Notes: generated by a model not told the origin, from the letters alone. A DNA stretch of 64,000 nt from Lysobacter arseniciresistens ZS79 (GCF_000768335.1 NZ_AVPT01000001.1:124001-188000), one strand, 5' to 3'. Numbered from the stretch's first letter, positions 9,301 through 17,570 are shown. Translations and numbers: made by a program.

Positions 9301-10110
9301 CGAGTTGCCGAATCGATCTTCTATCCGCGTCGGATAGAGCACGTTGCGCCGGCGTGCGTGACGCTCGGAGTAGGTTTTGGGTAAACCCATAACTTCCATC
9401 GTCGTGGAAGCTTCGATCGCCTCTTCCAGATACTGGGCCATCCAGTCGAACCAGTACTTCGTTCCATCGGGGGAAATTGCGAGGAAGCCCTCGCCGCCCC
9501 CCGGCCAGTTCTGTATCGCCGGTAGGCACGCGACCCGGGTCTGGTCCGCCGTGATCCAGTAATACGGCCCACCCGCGGTGGGTTTGGGGCGCGATGGATC
9601 CAGCAGCAGCATTTCCCCACCCCCGGAGGGCAAGCTGAGGTTATGGCCCTGCCAGTAGTCCTTGGGCTGGAAGTATGTGTCTGCAACAACTACCACCGGA
9701 GGGCGCGCAGCAGTGACAGTCGTGACAGAACACCGCTTTCCCGGGCTCGCCGCTATCGCGCTGACCCAGTCCGGCGCGAACACGCCGCTGATGTTGGGAA
9801 GGTCAATTTCCCAATCCGCAAGCGGGAACTCCGCGTTGACATACGAGCCCTTACGCCCTTCAACGGAGAACGTACGGGTGAACTCGACCGGCAGGCCATT
9901 GTTACCGGGCAAGCTGACATCGGTAACGGAGAACGACAAAGCACCGTTGGAGAGACTTACCTGGTCTCCGAACAGATCGGGCCCCAGCGCGTTGACCTGA
10001 GTACTTGCTGCGACCCGCTTGCCGTACTCCTCCCACGCTTCGTTGGCTTCCTGCGCGGACGCGACGCCGCTTGCCAGCGAGAACAACGTGGCAACAAGAT
10101 AAATTTTCAT
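6310..10110 (-). CDS. Secreted RHS-type protein with seven fibronectin-III-like repeats
   Basis: 1266 residues starting MKIYLVATLFSLASGVASAQ, a clean Sec signal peptide. The ATG is preceded by AAGGACAGGGG; the longer reading to 10266 lacks these signs. Residues about 30-600 look like the N-terminal, sugar-binding-like half of RHS/YD proteins (DRFGNSVTYTYTNA, SDGRRIDIHYNSAGNVG). Residues about 610-1235 are seven tandem units of 89 residues resembling fibronectin III domains. Each opens with Pro-rich PPxxAP and carries a variant of YRVRACNAGGC, so two Cys per unit could form a disulfide outside the cytoplasm. A short tail with a Cys pair ends the chain. It is the first gene of an operon with the RHS protein and the small membrane gene. 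Probably cell-surface or secreted, mediating adhesion or carrying the RHS partner; the role is inferred only. Confidence 0.8.
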   Translation of the reverse strand: MKIYLVATLFSLASGVASAQEANEAWEEYGKRVAASTQVNALGPDLFGDQVSLSNGALSFSVTDVSLPGNNGLPVEFTRTFSVEGRKGSYVNAEFPLADWEIDLPNISGVFAPDWVSAIAASPGKRCSVTTVTAARPPVVVVADTYFQPKDYWQGHNLSLPSGGGEMLLLDPSRPKPTAGGPYYWITADQTRVACLPAIQNWPGGGEGFLAISPDGTKYWFDWMAQYLEEAIEASTTMEVMGLPKTYSERHARRRNVLYPTRIEDRFGNSVTYTYTNARTAPVRLTTIQSSDGRRIDIHYNSAGNVGTVVAHGRTWSYQYAAANNVDKTLSAVVLPDATRWTIDFAGLLNSQILYTRGVPNEPWRSCTHQPDLISPESFSGRVTHPSGAVGDFTVKPQLHGRTNVPLNCEKFTVPHNYGNDDVSFWTISYHALSLAEKKISGVGLPAGSWTYDYQSPISWYKPGGDTSYPVCPANMDCSIPRCTSDDCAGASRTTVTDPAGKWIRYYHGNSYRYNEGKLLKVEEGQGTAILRTTWNTYDLTQLDHEYPAKWGTSPRMIGDGFASEFHRPLYQRSVVQDGTSFNYQVYTFDQFARPVEVTRERAPAAGTSPNPPAGTPSLVAPATSNTGAFSVSWSKVDAATYRLERRLDGGAWALLYNGGLASHAVTSTANGAYDFRVKACNADSCGGYSPVVTTIVTRPPTGVPVLMAPVSSNTGAFNVSWGPVPLATSYLLQQQKDAGAWAQIHNGAATAKSISGLVNGTYNYRVRGCNAGGCTSFSAVKTTTVSLPPGGAPALTTPATSSTGAFTVSWSAVALATNYRLELQKDGGSWSQIYSAAGTSTPFSGLGNGSYAYRVRACNAVGCGGYSSAATTVVTLPPGSAPVVSAPGSSSSGAFTVSWTAVASATNYRLEQSKDGGTWTQIQSGTAASKALTGLGNGSYAYRARACNAGGCSGYSALRTTVVTLPPGSAPAVSAPASSNTGAFAVSWSAVATATSYRLEQSKDGGTWSQIHAAGGTSKAVSGLGNGSYRFRVRACNAGGCSGYSAIVTTAVLLPPASAPSVTTPAASSNGSYAVSWTAVASATNYRLEQQQGSGTWSQIYSGSGRSKAVSGLGNGSYDYRARACNAAGCSGYSATRVTTVTWPPPTAPALSVPMTAPANTVYTVRWNLVDTATNYELQLSALGGAWTSIYSGSLQYHAQNHRLDGSYAYRVRACNAGGCTAYSATKTVVLYPSGGTCTGGFCPDPLSTGPGKPLTQPLMDEEGN
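6415..8283 (-). repeat. Seven tandem 267-bp coding repeats (FN3-like)
   Basis: Unit boundaries, taken at the PPxxAP codons, fall near 8281, 8012, 7748, 7481, 7214, 6946 and 6679, a period of 264-269 bp. Units 4 and 5 are the most alike at DNA level, whereas 1 and 7 have drifted. This is what unequal recombination with terminal decay gives. All units stay in frame. Confidence 0.85.
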
Positions 10111-10205
10111 CCCCTGTCCTTCCCTGGATCCCTTGGCTGCCAAGGGACTTGATATCCATCGGTGCCGCAAAGGCACCGCCCCTGAACGACTATTTATAGG
10201 AGTCG
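10111..10205 (-). promoter_or_regulatory. Structured 5' leader and probable promoter of the RHS/FN3 operon
   Basis: On the minus strand the leader carries three hairpins. They are CGACT/AGTCG (10187-10205, loop contains TATAAAT), CGGTGCC/GGCACCG (10160-10178, loop TTTGC) and CCCTTGG/CCAAGGG with a 3-base loop (10130-10146), the last directly before the Shine-Dalgarno region. TATAAAT could also be a -10 box, with TTGCGA about 15 bases upstream as a poor -35. If so, the first hairpin is fortuitous. No known riboswitch fits convincingly. Confidence 0.45.
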
Positions 10206-10329
10206 TGAGGCTTTCGCAAATCCGGCGTCCCGATGGACGGTTGTTCCGCGTCGGGCGTCGGTGCAACTCAAGGGGTGGGCTTTCCGGGGCATGCCCTCAG
10301 CCGGACATCGACCGATAGTTCGTTTCCCC

Positions 10330-10366
10330 GGGGCATTGCACCCCGGGAACGCTACGTGCCCCCGCC
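10330..10366. repeat. Repeat B, copy 2 (partial)
   Basis: GGGGCATTGCACCCCGGGAA followed by CGCTACGTGCCCCCGCC. It matches the first half of repeat B at 2723 with few changes but lacks the GC hairpin. It lies just behind the stop codon of the acetylpolyamine amidohydrolase gene. Confidence 0.65.
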
Positions 10367-10376
10367 TTGCCCCGGA

Positions 10377-11399
10377 TCAGGCGAACGCCGACAGCACCCC
10401 GGCGACGTTGTCGCCGATCTCCGCGACCGCGTACCCGCCCTCCTGCACCAGCACCGTCGGCAGGCCGAGCGCGGCGATGCGCTGGCCCAGGCGCGGGAAG
10501 TCGTCCGAGCCGAGCCGGAACTGGCTGATCGGGTCGCCCTCGAACACATCCACCCCCAGCGATACCACCAGCGCCTGCGGCGCATACGCCGCCAGCCGTT
10601 CGAGCACGCGGTCGAGGGTGGCCGCGTAGGCCGCCCAGTCGGTCCCGCGCGGCAGCGGGTAGTTCTGGTTGAACCCCTCCCCCGCGCCGGCCCCGCGCTC
10701 GTCGGCATAACCGAGGTAGAACGGATACTCGGTGTCGGGGTCGCCATGGATGGACATGCACAGCACGTCGTCGCGCTCCCAGAAGATGTCCTGGGTGCCG
10801 TTGCCGTGGTGGTAATCCACGTCCAGCACCGCGACGCGCTCCAGCCCGCCGTCGCGCAACCGCTGCGCCGCCAGCGCGGCGTTGTTGAGGAAGCAGTAGC
10901 CGCCGAACATCGCGTGCCCCGCGTGGTGGCCGGGCGGCCGGCACAGCGCATAGGCGCCGCGCTCGCCGGCGAGCACCGCGTCGGCCGCGGCCAGCGCGCA
11001 GTGCGCCGACGCGCGCGCCGCCCGCCAGGTGCCTTCGACGATCGGGCTGCCGGCATCGAACGCGTAGTAGCCAAGGCGAGCATGCAGGCCCGCCGGCACA
11101 CGGTCGCGGCGCATGCCGCGCGCCGGGAACGCACCCGGCAGCATGAAACCGTCCCGGCCCTCGGCGCGCCATGCCTCGTGCGCACCACGCAGGAAGGCGA
11201 TGTAGTCGGCGTCGTGCACCCGCTCCAGCAAGGCGTCGTCGTAGTCCCCGGGCGCCTCCACCACCCAGCCCGCACGCGCGATCGCGGACAGGATGTAGTC
11301 GACCCGGGCGGGCATCTCGTAGCACGGCACCAGTTCGCCGCGGTGCAGCTCCTTGCCGCCGTCGTGGAGGGAATGGAGGGGGGAATGGATGAATTTCAT
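10377..11399 (-). CDS. aphA: Acetylpolyamine amidohydrolase (histone-deacetylase family)
   Basis: Zn-dependent enzyme removing acetyl groups from acetylated polyamines such as acetylputrescine; cytoplasmic. Seen over 340 residues: the paired catalytic histidines in CRPPGHHAG (His158, His159) and the zinc ligands Asp195 and His197 in VLDVDYHHGNGTQDIF. Asp284 (SLGVDVFEGDP) and the transition-state Tyr323 (EGGY) are also present. As far as I recall the numbering, these positions match the well-studied Mycoplana enzyme residue for residue, and the N-terminal GGKELHRGELVPCYEMP block also resembles it. This favours a polyamine rather than a histone-like substrate. The gene is flanked by repeat B copies on both sides. 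A TATAAA lies 10-15 bases before the start, so any leader is short. No polyamine pathway gene is next to it. Confidence 0.9.
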   Translation of the reverse strand: MKFIHSPLHSLHDGGKELHRGELVPCYEMPARVDYILSAIARAGWVVEAPGDYDDALLERVHDADYIAFLRGAHEAWRAEGRDGFMLPGAFPARGMRRDRVPAGLHARLGYYAFDAGSPIVEGTWRAARASAHCALAAADAVLAGERGAYALCRPPGHHAGHAMFGGYCFLNNAALAAQRLRDGGLERVAVLDVDYHHGNGTQDIFWERDDVLCMSIHGDPDTEYPFYLGYADERGAGAGEGFNQNYPLPRGTDWAAYAATLDRVLERLAAYAPQALVVSLGVDVFEGDPISQFRLGSDDFPRLGQRIAALGLPTVLVQEGGYAVAEIGDNVAGVLSAFA

Positions 11400-11417
11400 G
11401 GCGCTCTTTATAACCGA

Positions 11418-11483
11418 GCACCCCGGTAGCGCTACCTCCGCCCCCCCGCGGCCGGGCGGGAGCCGCCGCCCGGCCGCGGCCTG
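11418..11483. repeat. Repeat B, copy 3
   Basis: CACCCCGGTAGCGCTACCTC, then CGCCCCCCCGCGGCCGGGCGGG and the matching arm of the GC hairpin. The hairpin half is almost identical to copy 1 (2753-2794). It lies between the HMA gene and the amidohydrolase gene and could act as a processing or termination structure between them. Confidence 0.65.
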
Positions 11484-11497
11484 TCAGATGCGCAGCA

Positions 11498-11737
11498 TCA
11501 CGAGCAGCCGCCGCAGCAGTCGCTGCCCTCGCCGCTGTGCGGCGGCGCCTCGCTGGCCGGGTAGCCGGCGGCGGCCAGCGCGGCCATCGCCTGCTCGGCG
11601 GTCAACAGGCCTTCCACGCGGACGCGCTTCTCGGCGGTCTTCACGGTGACCTGGGCGGTCGGGTCGGCGGCGCGGATGGCGGTCTCGATCTTGTCGCTGC
11701 ACTTCTCGCAGCTGATGTCTTCCACTTCAAACAGCAT
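11498..11737 (-). CDS. Small heavy-metal-associated (HMA) domain protein
   Basis: 79 residues; ATG at 11737 has AGGAGAC six bases upstream. The fold signature is EVEDISCEKCSDKIETAIR, with the metal-binding CxxC written C-E-K-C, then a beta-strand (VTVKTAEKRVRVEG) and a helix with AALAAAGYPA. A second Cys cluster closes the protein (SDCCGGCS), so it may bind metal at two places. Proteins of this size act as cytoplasmic copper or mercury carriers. No metal ATPase is adjacent, although a copper-storage-type protein lies 6.5 kb away. The metal is not determined. Confidence 0.8.
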   Translation of the reverse strand: MLFEVEDISCEKCSDKIETAIRAADPTAQVTVKTAEKRVRVEGLLTAEQAMAALAAAGYPASEAPPHSGEGSDCCGGCS

Positions 11738-11840
11738 CGGGGGTCTCCTGTGGGCCTCGGCGTCGTGCCGGAGTGGGTGCAGCTTCGCCGCCACCGGATG
11801 GCCGCGCCTTGACCCGGATCAGTTGAACGCGTTCCGGCGC

Positions 11841-13670
11841 TCAGCCGGGCTGCCGGCGTGCCGGCCGGTGCCACAGGAACAGCACCCCCGCCGCGCCGGC
11901 GAGGATCGACGCGATGAAGATCGCGATCTTGGCCGCGTCGAAGTCCTCCGGCTGGGCGAACGCCCGGCCGGCGATGAACAGCGACATGGTGAAGCCGATG
12001 CCGGTGATCAGGCCGGCGCCAACCAGCTGCCGCCAGGTGTAGTCGTCGGGTTTGTGCGCCCAGCCCATGCGGGCGGCCAGCCACGCGCCGATGGCGATGC
12101 CGGCCGGCTTGCCGACCACCAGCCCGGTGATGATCGCCAGCATCAGCCGCCCGTGGCCGTCCAGCACGCCCAGGCTCACCACCACGCCGGCATTGGCCAG
12201 TGCGAACAGCGGCAGCACGAAGTAGCTCGACCACGGCTCGGTCACCCGCAGCAGGCGCGCGGCCGGCGACTCCAGCCGCGAGTGGATCGCGTCCAGCACG
12301 TCCAGCGCGGCGCGCGATGGCGCCTGGCTGGGCATGTCGCGCTCGTCGCGGGCTTCGGCCTCGAACACCATCTGCGCCTGCGCATTGAGCGCGCGCAGGT
12401 TCGCCGGCGGCCGGGTCGGCGTCACCAGCGCCAGCACCACGCCGGCCAGGGTCGCGTGGATGCCGGCCTCGTGCAGGCAGAACCACAGCACCAGCCCGAG
12501 CACCGCGTACGGCAGCGGGCGGTAGACGTTCCAGCGGTTGAGCGCCATCAGCATCGCGCTGGCCAGCACCGATGCCAGCAGGTACGGCACCGACAGCGCG
12601 TCGCCGTAGAACAGCGCCACCACCGCGATCGCCGCGAGGTCGTCGATGATCGCCGCCGCGGTCAGGAACACCCGCAGCGCCACCGGCACGCGGTCGCCGA
12701 GGAACACGATCAGCGCGATCGCGAACGCGGTGTCGGTCGAGATGGTGGTGCCCCAGCCGTGCGCCAGCGCGGCCGGCGCGATCAGCGCGTACAGCGCGGC
12801 CGGCAGCAGCATCCCGCCCACCGCGGCGGCCACCGGCAGCGCCGCGGCCCGCCGCCCGGCCAGCTGGCCGATGGTGAACTCGCGCTTGATCTCCAGCCCG
12901 ACCACCAGGAAGAACACGCTCAGCAGGCCGTCGTTGATCCAGCCGAGCAACGGCAGCGAGAACCCGCGCCCGCCGAAGTCGATGCCCAGCGGCGTGGTCC
13001 AGAGGGACTGGAACGCCGGGCCGACCGGCGAGTTGGCGAGGATCACCGCCAGCACCGACATCAGCAGCAGCACGATGCCGGCCGACGGCCCCCAGCGGAC
13101 GAAGTCCAGCGTGGCGCTGCGCGCGCGGAAGCCGAGCGAGCCGACCAGCGCCTCCGACAGCGAGGCCTCGTCCCACGCACCGTCGTAGCGGCGGTTGTTG
13201 ATGAAGAACGTCGGCGAGATGAACGCGCCGCTGGCCGCCGCGCTGCGCCGGTCCTCGCACACCCGTTGCTCGGCGACCGCCTCCACCTCCGGATCGCCGG
13301 CGCCCGGCGGCGGCAGGCCCAGTTGCTCCGCCGCGCGCGCCAGCTGCTCCGGCTCCAGCACCGGGTCGCCGGTCATCAGGTGGCTGTGCACCGGCCAGAA
13401 GCCGTCGGGGCGTACGGTCGCCGTCTCCGCCAGCACCGCGGCGGCGTGGGCGGTGTCGCTGTTGCTGATCGGGCGGTGGCGGAACACGTAGCACAGCCGC
13501 GGGCCGAATTCGTCGCGCAGCCGGCTGATCACCGCGTGCGCCTCGTGGCAGGACGGACAGGCGTAGCTGCCGTACTCCAGCAGCACGATCGGCGCGGCCG
13601 GGTCGCCCAGCACGTGGTCGCGCGCGGGGTCGATGGCGCGGTCGAGCCGGGACGTGTCGTTGTGCTGCAT
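11841..13670 (-). CDS. nhaA: Fusion of a DsbA-like thioredoxin domain to NhaA Na+/H+ antiporter
   Basis: 609 residues. Residues 1 to about 180 form a DsbA-like fold with the redox motif C38-P-S-C41 ([14 protein letters not shown]) and a cis-Pro-like SPTFFINN. Residues about 190-595 are NhaA, with the ion-binding pair Asp343-Asp344 in [12 protein letters not shown] and the TDxAFA element ([10 protein letters not shown]). About a dozen membrane helices end in a basic tail. NhaA expels Na+ in exchange for H+ across the inner membrane. There is no signal peptide, and NhaA normally has a cytoplasmic N-terminus, so the thioredoxin domain probably faces the cytoplasm. There it cannot act as a periplasmic oxidase and may serve as a redox or stability module. 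NhaA-thioredoxin fusions occur in other bacteria; their purpose is not known to me. Confidence 0.9.
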   Translation of the reverse strand: MQHNDTSRLDRAIDPARDHVLGDPAAPIVLLEYGSYACPSCHEAHAVISRLRDEFGPRLCYVFRHRPISNSDTAHAAAVLAETATVRPDGFWPVHSHLMTGDPVLEPEQLARAAEQLGLPPPGAGDPEVEAVAEQRVCEDRRSAAASGAFISPTFFINNRRYDGAWDEASLSEALVGSLGFRARSATLDFVRWGPSAGIVLLLMSVLAVILANSPVGPAFQSLWTTPLGIDFGGRGFSLPLLGWINDGLLSVFFLVVGLEIKREFTIGQLAGRRAAALPVAAAVGGMLLPAALYALIAPAALAHGWGTTISTDTAFAIALIVFLGDRVPVALRVFLTAAAIIDDLAAIAVVALFYGDALSVPYLLASVLASAMLMALNRWNVYRPLPYAVLGLVLWFCLHEAGIHATLAGVVLALVTPTRPPANLRALNAQAQMVFEAEARDERDMPSQAPSRAALDVLDAIHSRLESPAARLLRVTEPWSSYFVLPLFALANAGVVVSLGVLDGHGRLMLAIITGLVVGKPAGIAIGAWLAARMGWAHKPDDYTWRQLVGAGLITGIGFTMSLFIAGRAFAQPEDFDAAKIAIFIASILAGAAGVLFLWHRPARRQPG

Positions 13671-13728
13671 GGGCGGCTTCCATCCGGGCAGGCCGGCATG
13701 GCCCGCGTTTGTCCCAGCGTCCTTTATA

Positions 13729-13771
13729 CCGCTGCACGAAAAAGCCCCGCCGAAGCGGGGCCGTGCAGCGG
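13729..13771 (-). terminator. Terminator nested in a second stem
   Basis: Minus strand: GCCCCGC-TTCG-GCGGGGC followed by five T, which terminates the gene ending at 13785. The flanks CCGCTGCACG (13729-13738) and CGTGCAGCGG (13762-13771) are perfect inverted repeats, so the whole terminator sits inside a second 10-bp stem. Confidence 0.85.
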
Positions 13772-13784
13772 TGCGGGTCGGCCG

Positions 13785-14300
13785 TCAGGCCGTGGCCGGT
13801 TCGGGCAGTGCGGGTGCCGGGTCCGGTTCGGCCTCGGCGGCGGCATCGCCGCGCTGGCCGTTGGCCTCGAAGCGCCGGCCCAGCTGCTTGCGCAGCCCTT
13901 CCACGCCCTCGGTCTTGCCGGCCACCTTGAGGAAGGCGTAGCCCTCCAGCGCGGCCATCATCACGTCGCTGCCCAGCGCGGTGTCGGTGTCGCGCACGCG
14001 CTCCATCAGCCGGGTCAGCTGCACGCTCACCGCCTGCAGCGCGTCGTGGGTTTCAAGGTCGCGGCGCATCTCGTCGATATCGAGGCTGCGCGGCATCAGG
14101 TGGCTGTTCTGCGTCATCACCTCGAGCGCCTGCCGGCAGAACGGCTCCGAGCCGTCGCCCATCTTGACCAGCCGCCTGCGCTGGTCAGCGCCGAGCGATA
14201 CCAGCACCGGCTCGATGGCCTCCCGCAGCGCGGTGAATGCGGTGCCGACCGCGGTCCACTGCTCGGGGGTGAAGTGGATGCTTGCGTGGTTCTGTCCCAT
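13785..14300 (-). CDS. Conserved-looking hypothetical protein
   Basis: 171 residues, not recognised. ATG at 14300 follows AAGGACGAC. The body (about 1-140) is largely helical and soluble, with HFTPEQWTAVGTAFTALREA at the start and LMPRSLDIDEMRRDLETHDA in the middle, no cysteine pair and one Cys only (FCRQALEV). The last 30 residues are Ala/Pro/Glu-rich (AEAEPDPAPALPEP), probably disordered. No signal peptide or membrane segment. It has its own strong terminator and is transcribed away from the restriction enzyme gene. Codon use is native high-GC. Confidence 0.7.
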   Translation of the reverse strand: MGQNHASIHFTPEQWTAVGTAFTALREAIEPVLVSLGADQRRRLVKMGDGSEPFCRQALEVMTQNSHLMPRSLDIDEMRRDLETHDALQAVSVQLTRLMERVRDTDTALGSDVMMAALEGYAFLKVAGKTEGVEGLRKQLGRRFEANGQRGDAAAEAEPDPAPALPEPATA

Positions 14301-14750
14301 GTCGTCCTTAGCTCCATTGAGTGGGTGTTGCGTCCAATGCCGGCCTTCATGGCCGACGGCGGGATTCTAAACAATCCCGGCCGCAAGGTCGGGCGCATGC
14401 TCCGCCGCGCGGCGGGTCGGCGCGGCGGCCCGGCCGGTCACCGCCGCCGATTCGACGGCTCGGCGTCCACTGTCAGCCGGGTCACCGCGCTGGGCCGCCG
14501 GGTCCCTGCCCGACACCCGCCACCGGACCACGCCGGCGACCCGGCGCACCAGAATGGTGCGGAACCGGACATCCCGCCGCCCGCGTGGTCACGGCCCACG
14601 GCGCGCGCGGTCACCCGGCGCGGCGCGGCGGATCGCCGTCCCCACGACTGCCCACGCCACCGCACCCCACACCGGCCGCTTACCTGCACCGGGCCGCCGC
14701 TGGGCGGTGTCGTATCCTCGCCCCACGCACACCCGAGGGGGCGGGACGCA
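14301..14750. other. 450-bp gap between divergent genes, no gene seen
   Basis: Short open frames exist on both strands but none has a ribosome binding site with a plausible protein. The stretch is extremely GC-rich, with many CGGCC/GGCCG words. It must hold the promoters of the unknown gene (left) and of the restriction-modification gene (right), but I could not identify convincing boxes. Confidence 0.5.
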
Positions 14751-17570
14751 ATGCCGCTGAGCTGGAACGAGATCAAGGCCCGGGCGATCGCCTTTGCCAA
14801 GGAGTGGGAGGACGAGGGCAGCGAGGACGCCGAGGCCAAGTCGTTCTGGGATGCCTTCTTCAACGTGTTCGGGGTCAACCGCCGCCGCATCGCCAGCTTC
14901 GAGGTGCCGATCAAGCGCGAGGACGGCTCCGGCGGTTTCATCGACCTGCTGTGGAAGGGCATCCTGCTGGTCGAACACAAGTCGCGCGGCAAGGACCTGG
15001 ACCGCGCCCTCGGCCAGGCGCGCGACTACTTCCCCGGCCTGAAGGACCGCGACCTGCCGCGTTACGTGCTGGTCAGCGACTTCGAGCACTTCCGCCTGCA
15101 CGACCTCGACAGCGGCGAGCAGCACGCCTTCGCGCTGAAGGACCTGCACCGCCACATCCGCCTGTTCGGCTTCGTCGCCGGCTACCAGAGCCGCGCCTTC
15201 AAGGACCAGGACCCGGTCAACATCCGCGCCGCCGAGCGCATGGGCAAGCTGCACGACGCGCTGCGCGACGACGGCTACACCGGCCACAAGCTCGAAGTGC
15301 TGCTGGTGCGCGTGCTGTTCTGCCTGTTCGCCGAGGACACTGGCATCTTCGAGCCGCGCCGGCGCTTCCAGGACTACATCGAGCAACGCACCGCCGCCGA
15401 CGGCAGCGATCTCGGCGGCCACCTGGCCACCCTGTTCGACGTGCTCAACACCGCGCCGGAGCAGCGCCAGAAGGGGCTGGACGCGCAACTGGCGGGCTTC
15501 CCCTACGTCAACGGCAAGCTGTTCGACGAGCGCCTGTCGCCGGCCGCGTTCAACGCCACCATGCGCGAGCGCCTGCTCGACGCCTGCGGGCTGGACTGGA
15601 GCGAGATCAGCCCGGCGATCTTCGGCGCGCTGTTCCAGTCGATCATGGACAGCAAGGCGCGGCGCAACCTGGGCGCGCACTACACCAGCGAGAAGAACAT
15701 CCTCAAGCTGATCGGCCCGCTGTTCCTCGACGGGCTGCGCGCGGAGTTCGACAAGGTGCGCGGCAGCCGGCCGAAGCTGCACGAGTTCCACGAAAAGATC
15801 GCCGGACTGAAGTTCCTCGACCCGGCCTGCGGCTGCGGCAACTTCCTCGTCATCGCCTACCGCGAGCTGCGCCTGCTGGAGCTGGAGGTGATCGAGGCGC
15901 TGTACCAGAAGGACCTGGAGGCCGGCCAGGCCAGCGACCCGCGGCTGCTGATCAAGTGCAACGTCGACCAGTTCTACGGGATCGAGATCGAGGAGTTCCC
16001 GGCGCAGATCGCCCAGCTGGCGCTGTGGCTGGTCGACCACCAGGTGAACCTGCGGGTCAGCGAGATGTTCGGCAACCCGTTCGAGCGGCTGCCGCTGAAG
16101 AAGTCCGCCACGATCGTCCACGGCAACGCGCTGCGGATCGATTGGAACGACGTGGTGCCGGCGGCGGAGCTGGATTACATCCTGGGGAATCCGCCGTTTG
16201 TCGGGTCCAAGCTGATGACCGCAGACCAGCGCACGGACCTGCTTGGGGTGACTGGAAAGCTGAAGGGCGCGGGCATCCTCGACCTTGTGACCGCGTGGTA
16301 TCTGAAGGCAGCCGACTACGGGCAGCCCAATCCGGCGATCCGTTGCGCGTTCGTTTCCACCAATTCGATCACGCAGGGCGAGCAAGTGGCCGTTCTGTGG
16401 GGCGAGATGCTCGCACGCGGCATCCATATCCAGTTTGCCCACCGCACTTTCCAGTGGAACAACGAGGCGCGGGGCATTGCCGCGGTGCATTGCGTAATAG
16501 TCGGATTCGGGCGCGAGCAGGTATCGCCAAAGCGGCTGTTCGACTACGCCACGCTTCGCTCCGAGCCACATGAGATCCTGGCAGCCAACATCAATCCGTT
16601 CTTGGTAGACGCGCCGGACTTCGTATTACCGAATCGCAGCAAGCCCATCTGTCCGGTGCCGGAGATAGGCATCGGCAACAAGCCGATCGACGGCGGCTAC
16701 CTGCTGATGACTTCGGCAGAAAAGGCGGACCTGCTTACCCAAGAGCCCATGGCGGCTCGATTCATTCGGCGCTGGTATGGCGCCGAGGAGTTTTTGAACG
16801 ACTTGGAGCGGTGGTGTCTGTGGCTGGCGGACGCGACGCCTTCGGAGCTACGCGCCATGCCGGTTGTCCGGCAGCTGATCGAAAAGGTCCGTCGCTATCG
16901 GTTGGGCGAGATTGATGCCAAAAGCGGTCGAAAATCCAAAGCAGGACAAAGCTCGCTTGCTCTGGCCGACACCCCGACGCGTTTCCATGTCGAGCGCGTC
17001 GCCCAGGACGACTATCTGTTGATTCCTCGTCACTCATCGGAAGGTCGTCCATTCATCCCAATGGGCTTCATGGCGTCCGATTCGCTGTCCGGCGACGCGA
17101 ACCTCATCAGCACGGATGCAACGCCGTATCACTTCGGCGTCATGCAATCGACGATGCACATGGCATGGGTCCGTGCCGTCTGCGGTCGTCTCGAAAGCCG
17201 CTACCGCTATTCCGCCGGCATCGTCTACAACAACTTCCCCTGGCCCGAGTCCCCCGGCGACAAGCAACGCGAGGCCATCGAAACCGCCGCCCAGGGCGTG
17301 CTCGACGCCCGCGCCGCCTTCCCCGACAGCACCCTGGCCGACCTCTACGACCCGACCACGATGCCGCCGGCGCTGGTCAAGGCGCACCAAGCGCTGGACC
17401 GCGCGGTGGACGCCGCCTACGGCAAGCGTCGCTTCACCAGCGACGCCGAGCGCGTCGCCTTCCTGTTCGAGCGCTACCAGCACCTGACCTCGCTGCTGCC
17501 GGCCGCCAAAGCGAAGAAGCCGCGCAAGCGCACGGCTACGAGGGCCGGCAACGGCGCGGAGGCATCGTGA
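14751..17570 (+). CDS. Single-chain restriction-modification enzyme, MmeI-like (Type IIL/IIG)
   Basis: 939 residues; ATG at 14751 after GAGGGGGCGGG. One polypeptide carries nuclease, helical spacer, adenine methyltransferase and recognition domain. Seen: an N-terminal PD-ExK site with D65 followed by exactly nine residues and E75-H-K77 ([19 protein letters not shown]), the spacing known for MmeI. SAM-binding motif I is DPACGCGNF at 357-365 and catalytic motif IV NPPF at 480-483 (gamma-type order). A target recognition region spans about 500-800, and a basic tail ends the chain. Such enzymes methylate one strand of their site and cut some 20 bases away, using SAM for both. The recognition part is visibly poorer in GC than both ends of the gene, suggesting domain exchange. 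Recognition sequence is unknown. No separate methylase or specificity gene is adjacent. Confidence 0.88.
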   Translation: MPLSWNEIKARAIAFAKEWEDEGSEDAEAKSFWDAFFNVFGVNRRRIASFEVPIKREDGSGGFIDLLWKGILLVEHKSRGKDLDRALGQARDYFPGLKDRDLPRYVLVSDFEHFRLHDLDSGEQHAFALKDLHRHIRLFGFVAGYQSRAFKDQDPVNIRAAERMGKLHDALRDDGYTGHKLEVLLVRVLFCLFAEDTGIFEPRRRFQDYIEQRTAADGSDLGGHLATLFDVLNTAPEQRQKGLDAQLAGFPYVNGKLFDERLSPAAFNATMRERLLDACGLDWSEISPAIFGALFQSIMDSKARRNLGAHYTSEKNILKLIGPLFLDGLRAEFDKVRGSRPKLHEFHEKIAGLKFLDPACGCGNFLVIAYRELRLLELEVIEALYQKDLEAGQASDPRLLIKCNVDQFYGIEIEEFPAQIAQLALWLVDHQVNLRVSEMFGNPFERLPLKKSATIVHGNALRIDWNDVVPAAELDYILGNPPFVGSKLMTADQRTDLLGVTGKLKGAGILDLVTAWYLKAADYGQPNPAIRCAFVSTNSITQGEQVAVLWGEMLARGIHIQFAHRTFQWNNEARGIAAVHCVIVGFGREQVSPKRLFDYATLRSEPHEILAANINPFLVDAPDFVLPNRSKPICPVPEIGIGNKPIDGGYLLMTSAEKADLLTQEPMAARFIRRWYGAEEFLNDLERWCLWLADATPSELRAMPVVRQLIEKVRRYRLGEIDAKSGRKSKAGQSSLALADTPTRFHVERVAQDDYLLIPRHSSEGRPFIPMGFMASDSLSGDANLISTDATPYHFGVMQSTMHMAWVRAVCGRLESRYRYSAGIVYNNFPWPESPGDKQREAIETAAQGVLDARAAFPDSTLADLYDPTTMPPALVKAHQALDRAVDAAYGKRRFTSDAERVAFLFERYQHLTSLLPAAKAKKPRKRTATRAGNGAEAS

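Noticed and set aside
10111-10260. c-di-GMP-I (GEMM) riboswitch before the RHS/FN3 operon
   Set aside because: The minus strand shows GGGACGC, AAAGCC and a final GGCACCGATGG, which recall GEMM, but the GCAAACC block and the GAAA tetraloop hairpin are missing and the spacing is wrong. A covariance search with the Rfam GEMM model would decide.
11646-14750. Upstream extension of the restriction enzyme frame by more than 1000 codons
   Set aside because: It crosses the opposite-strand NhaA fusion gene; the protein-like part begins at [10 protein letters not shown] with a ribosome site at 14751.
14301-14750. Several 60-180 codon frames in the gap before the restriction enzyme
   Set aside because: All are Arg/Pro/Ala-rich, overlap each other on both strands and lack ribosome sites.
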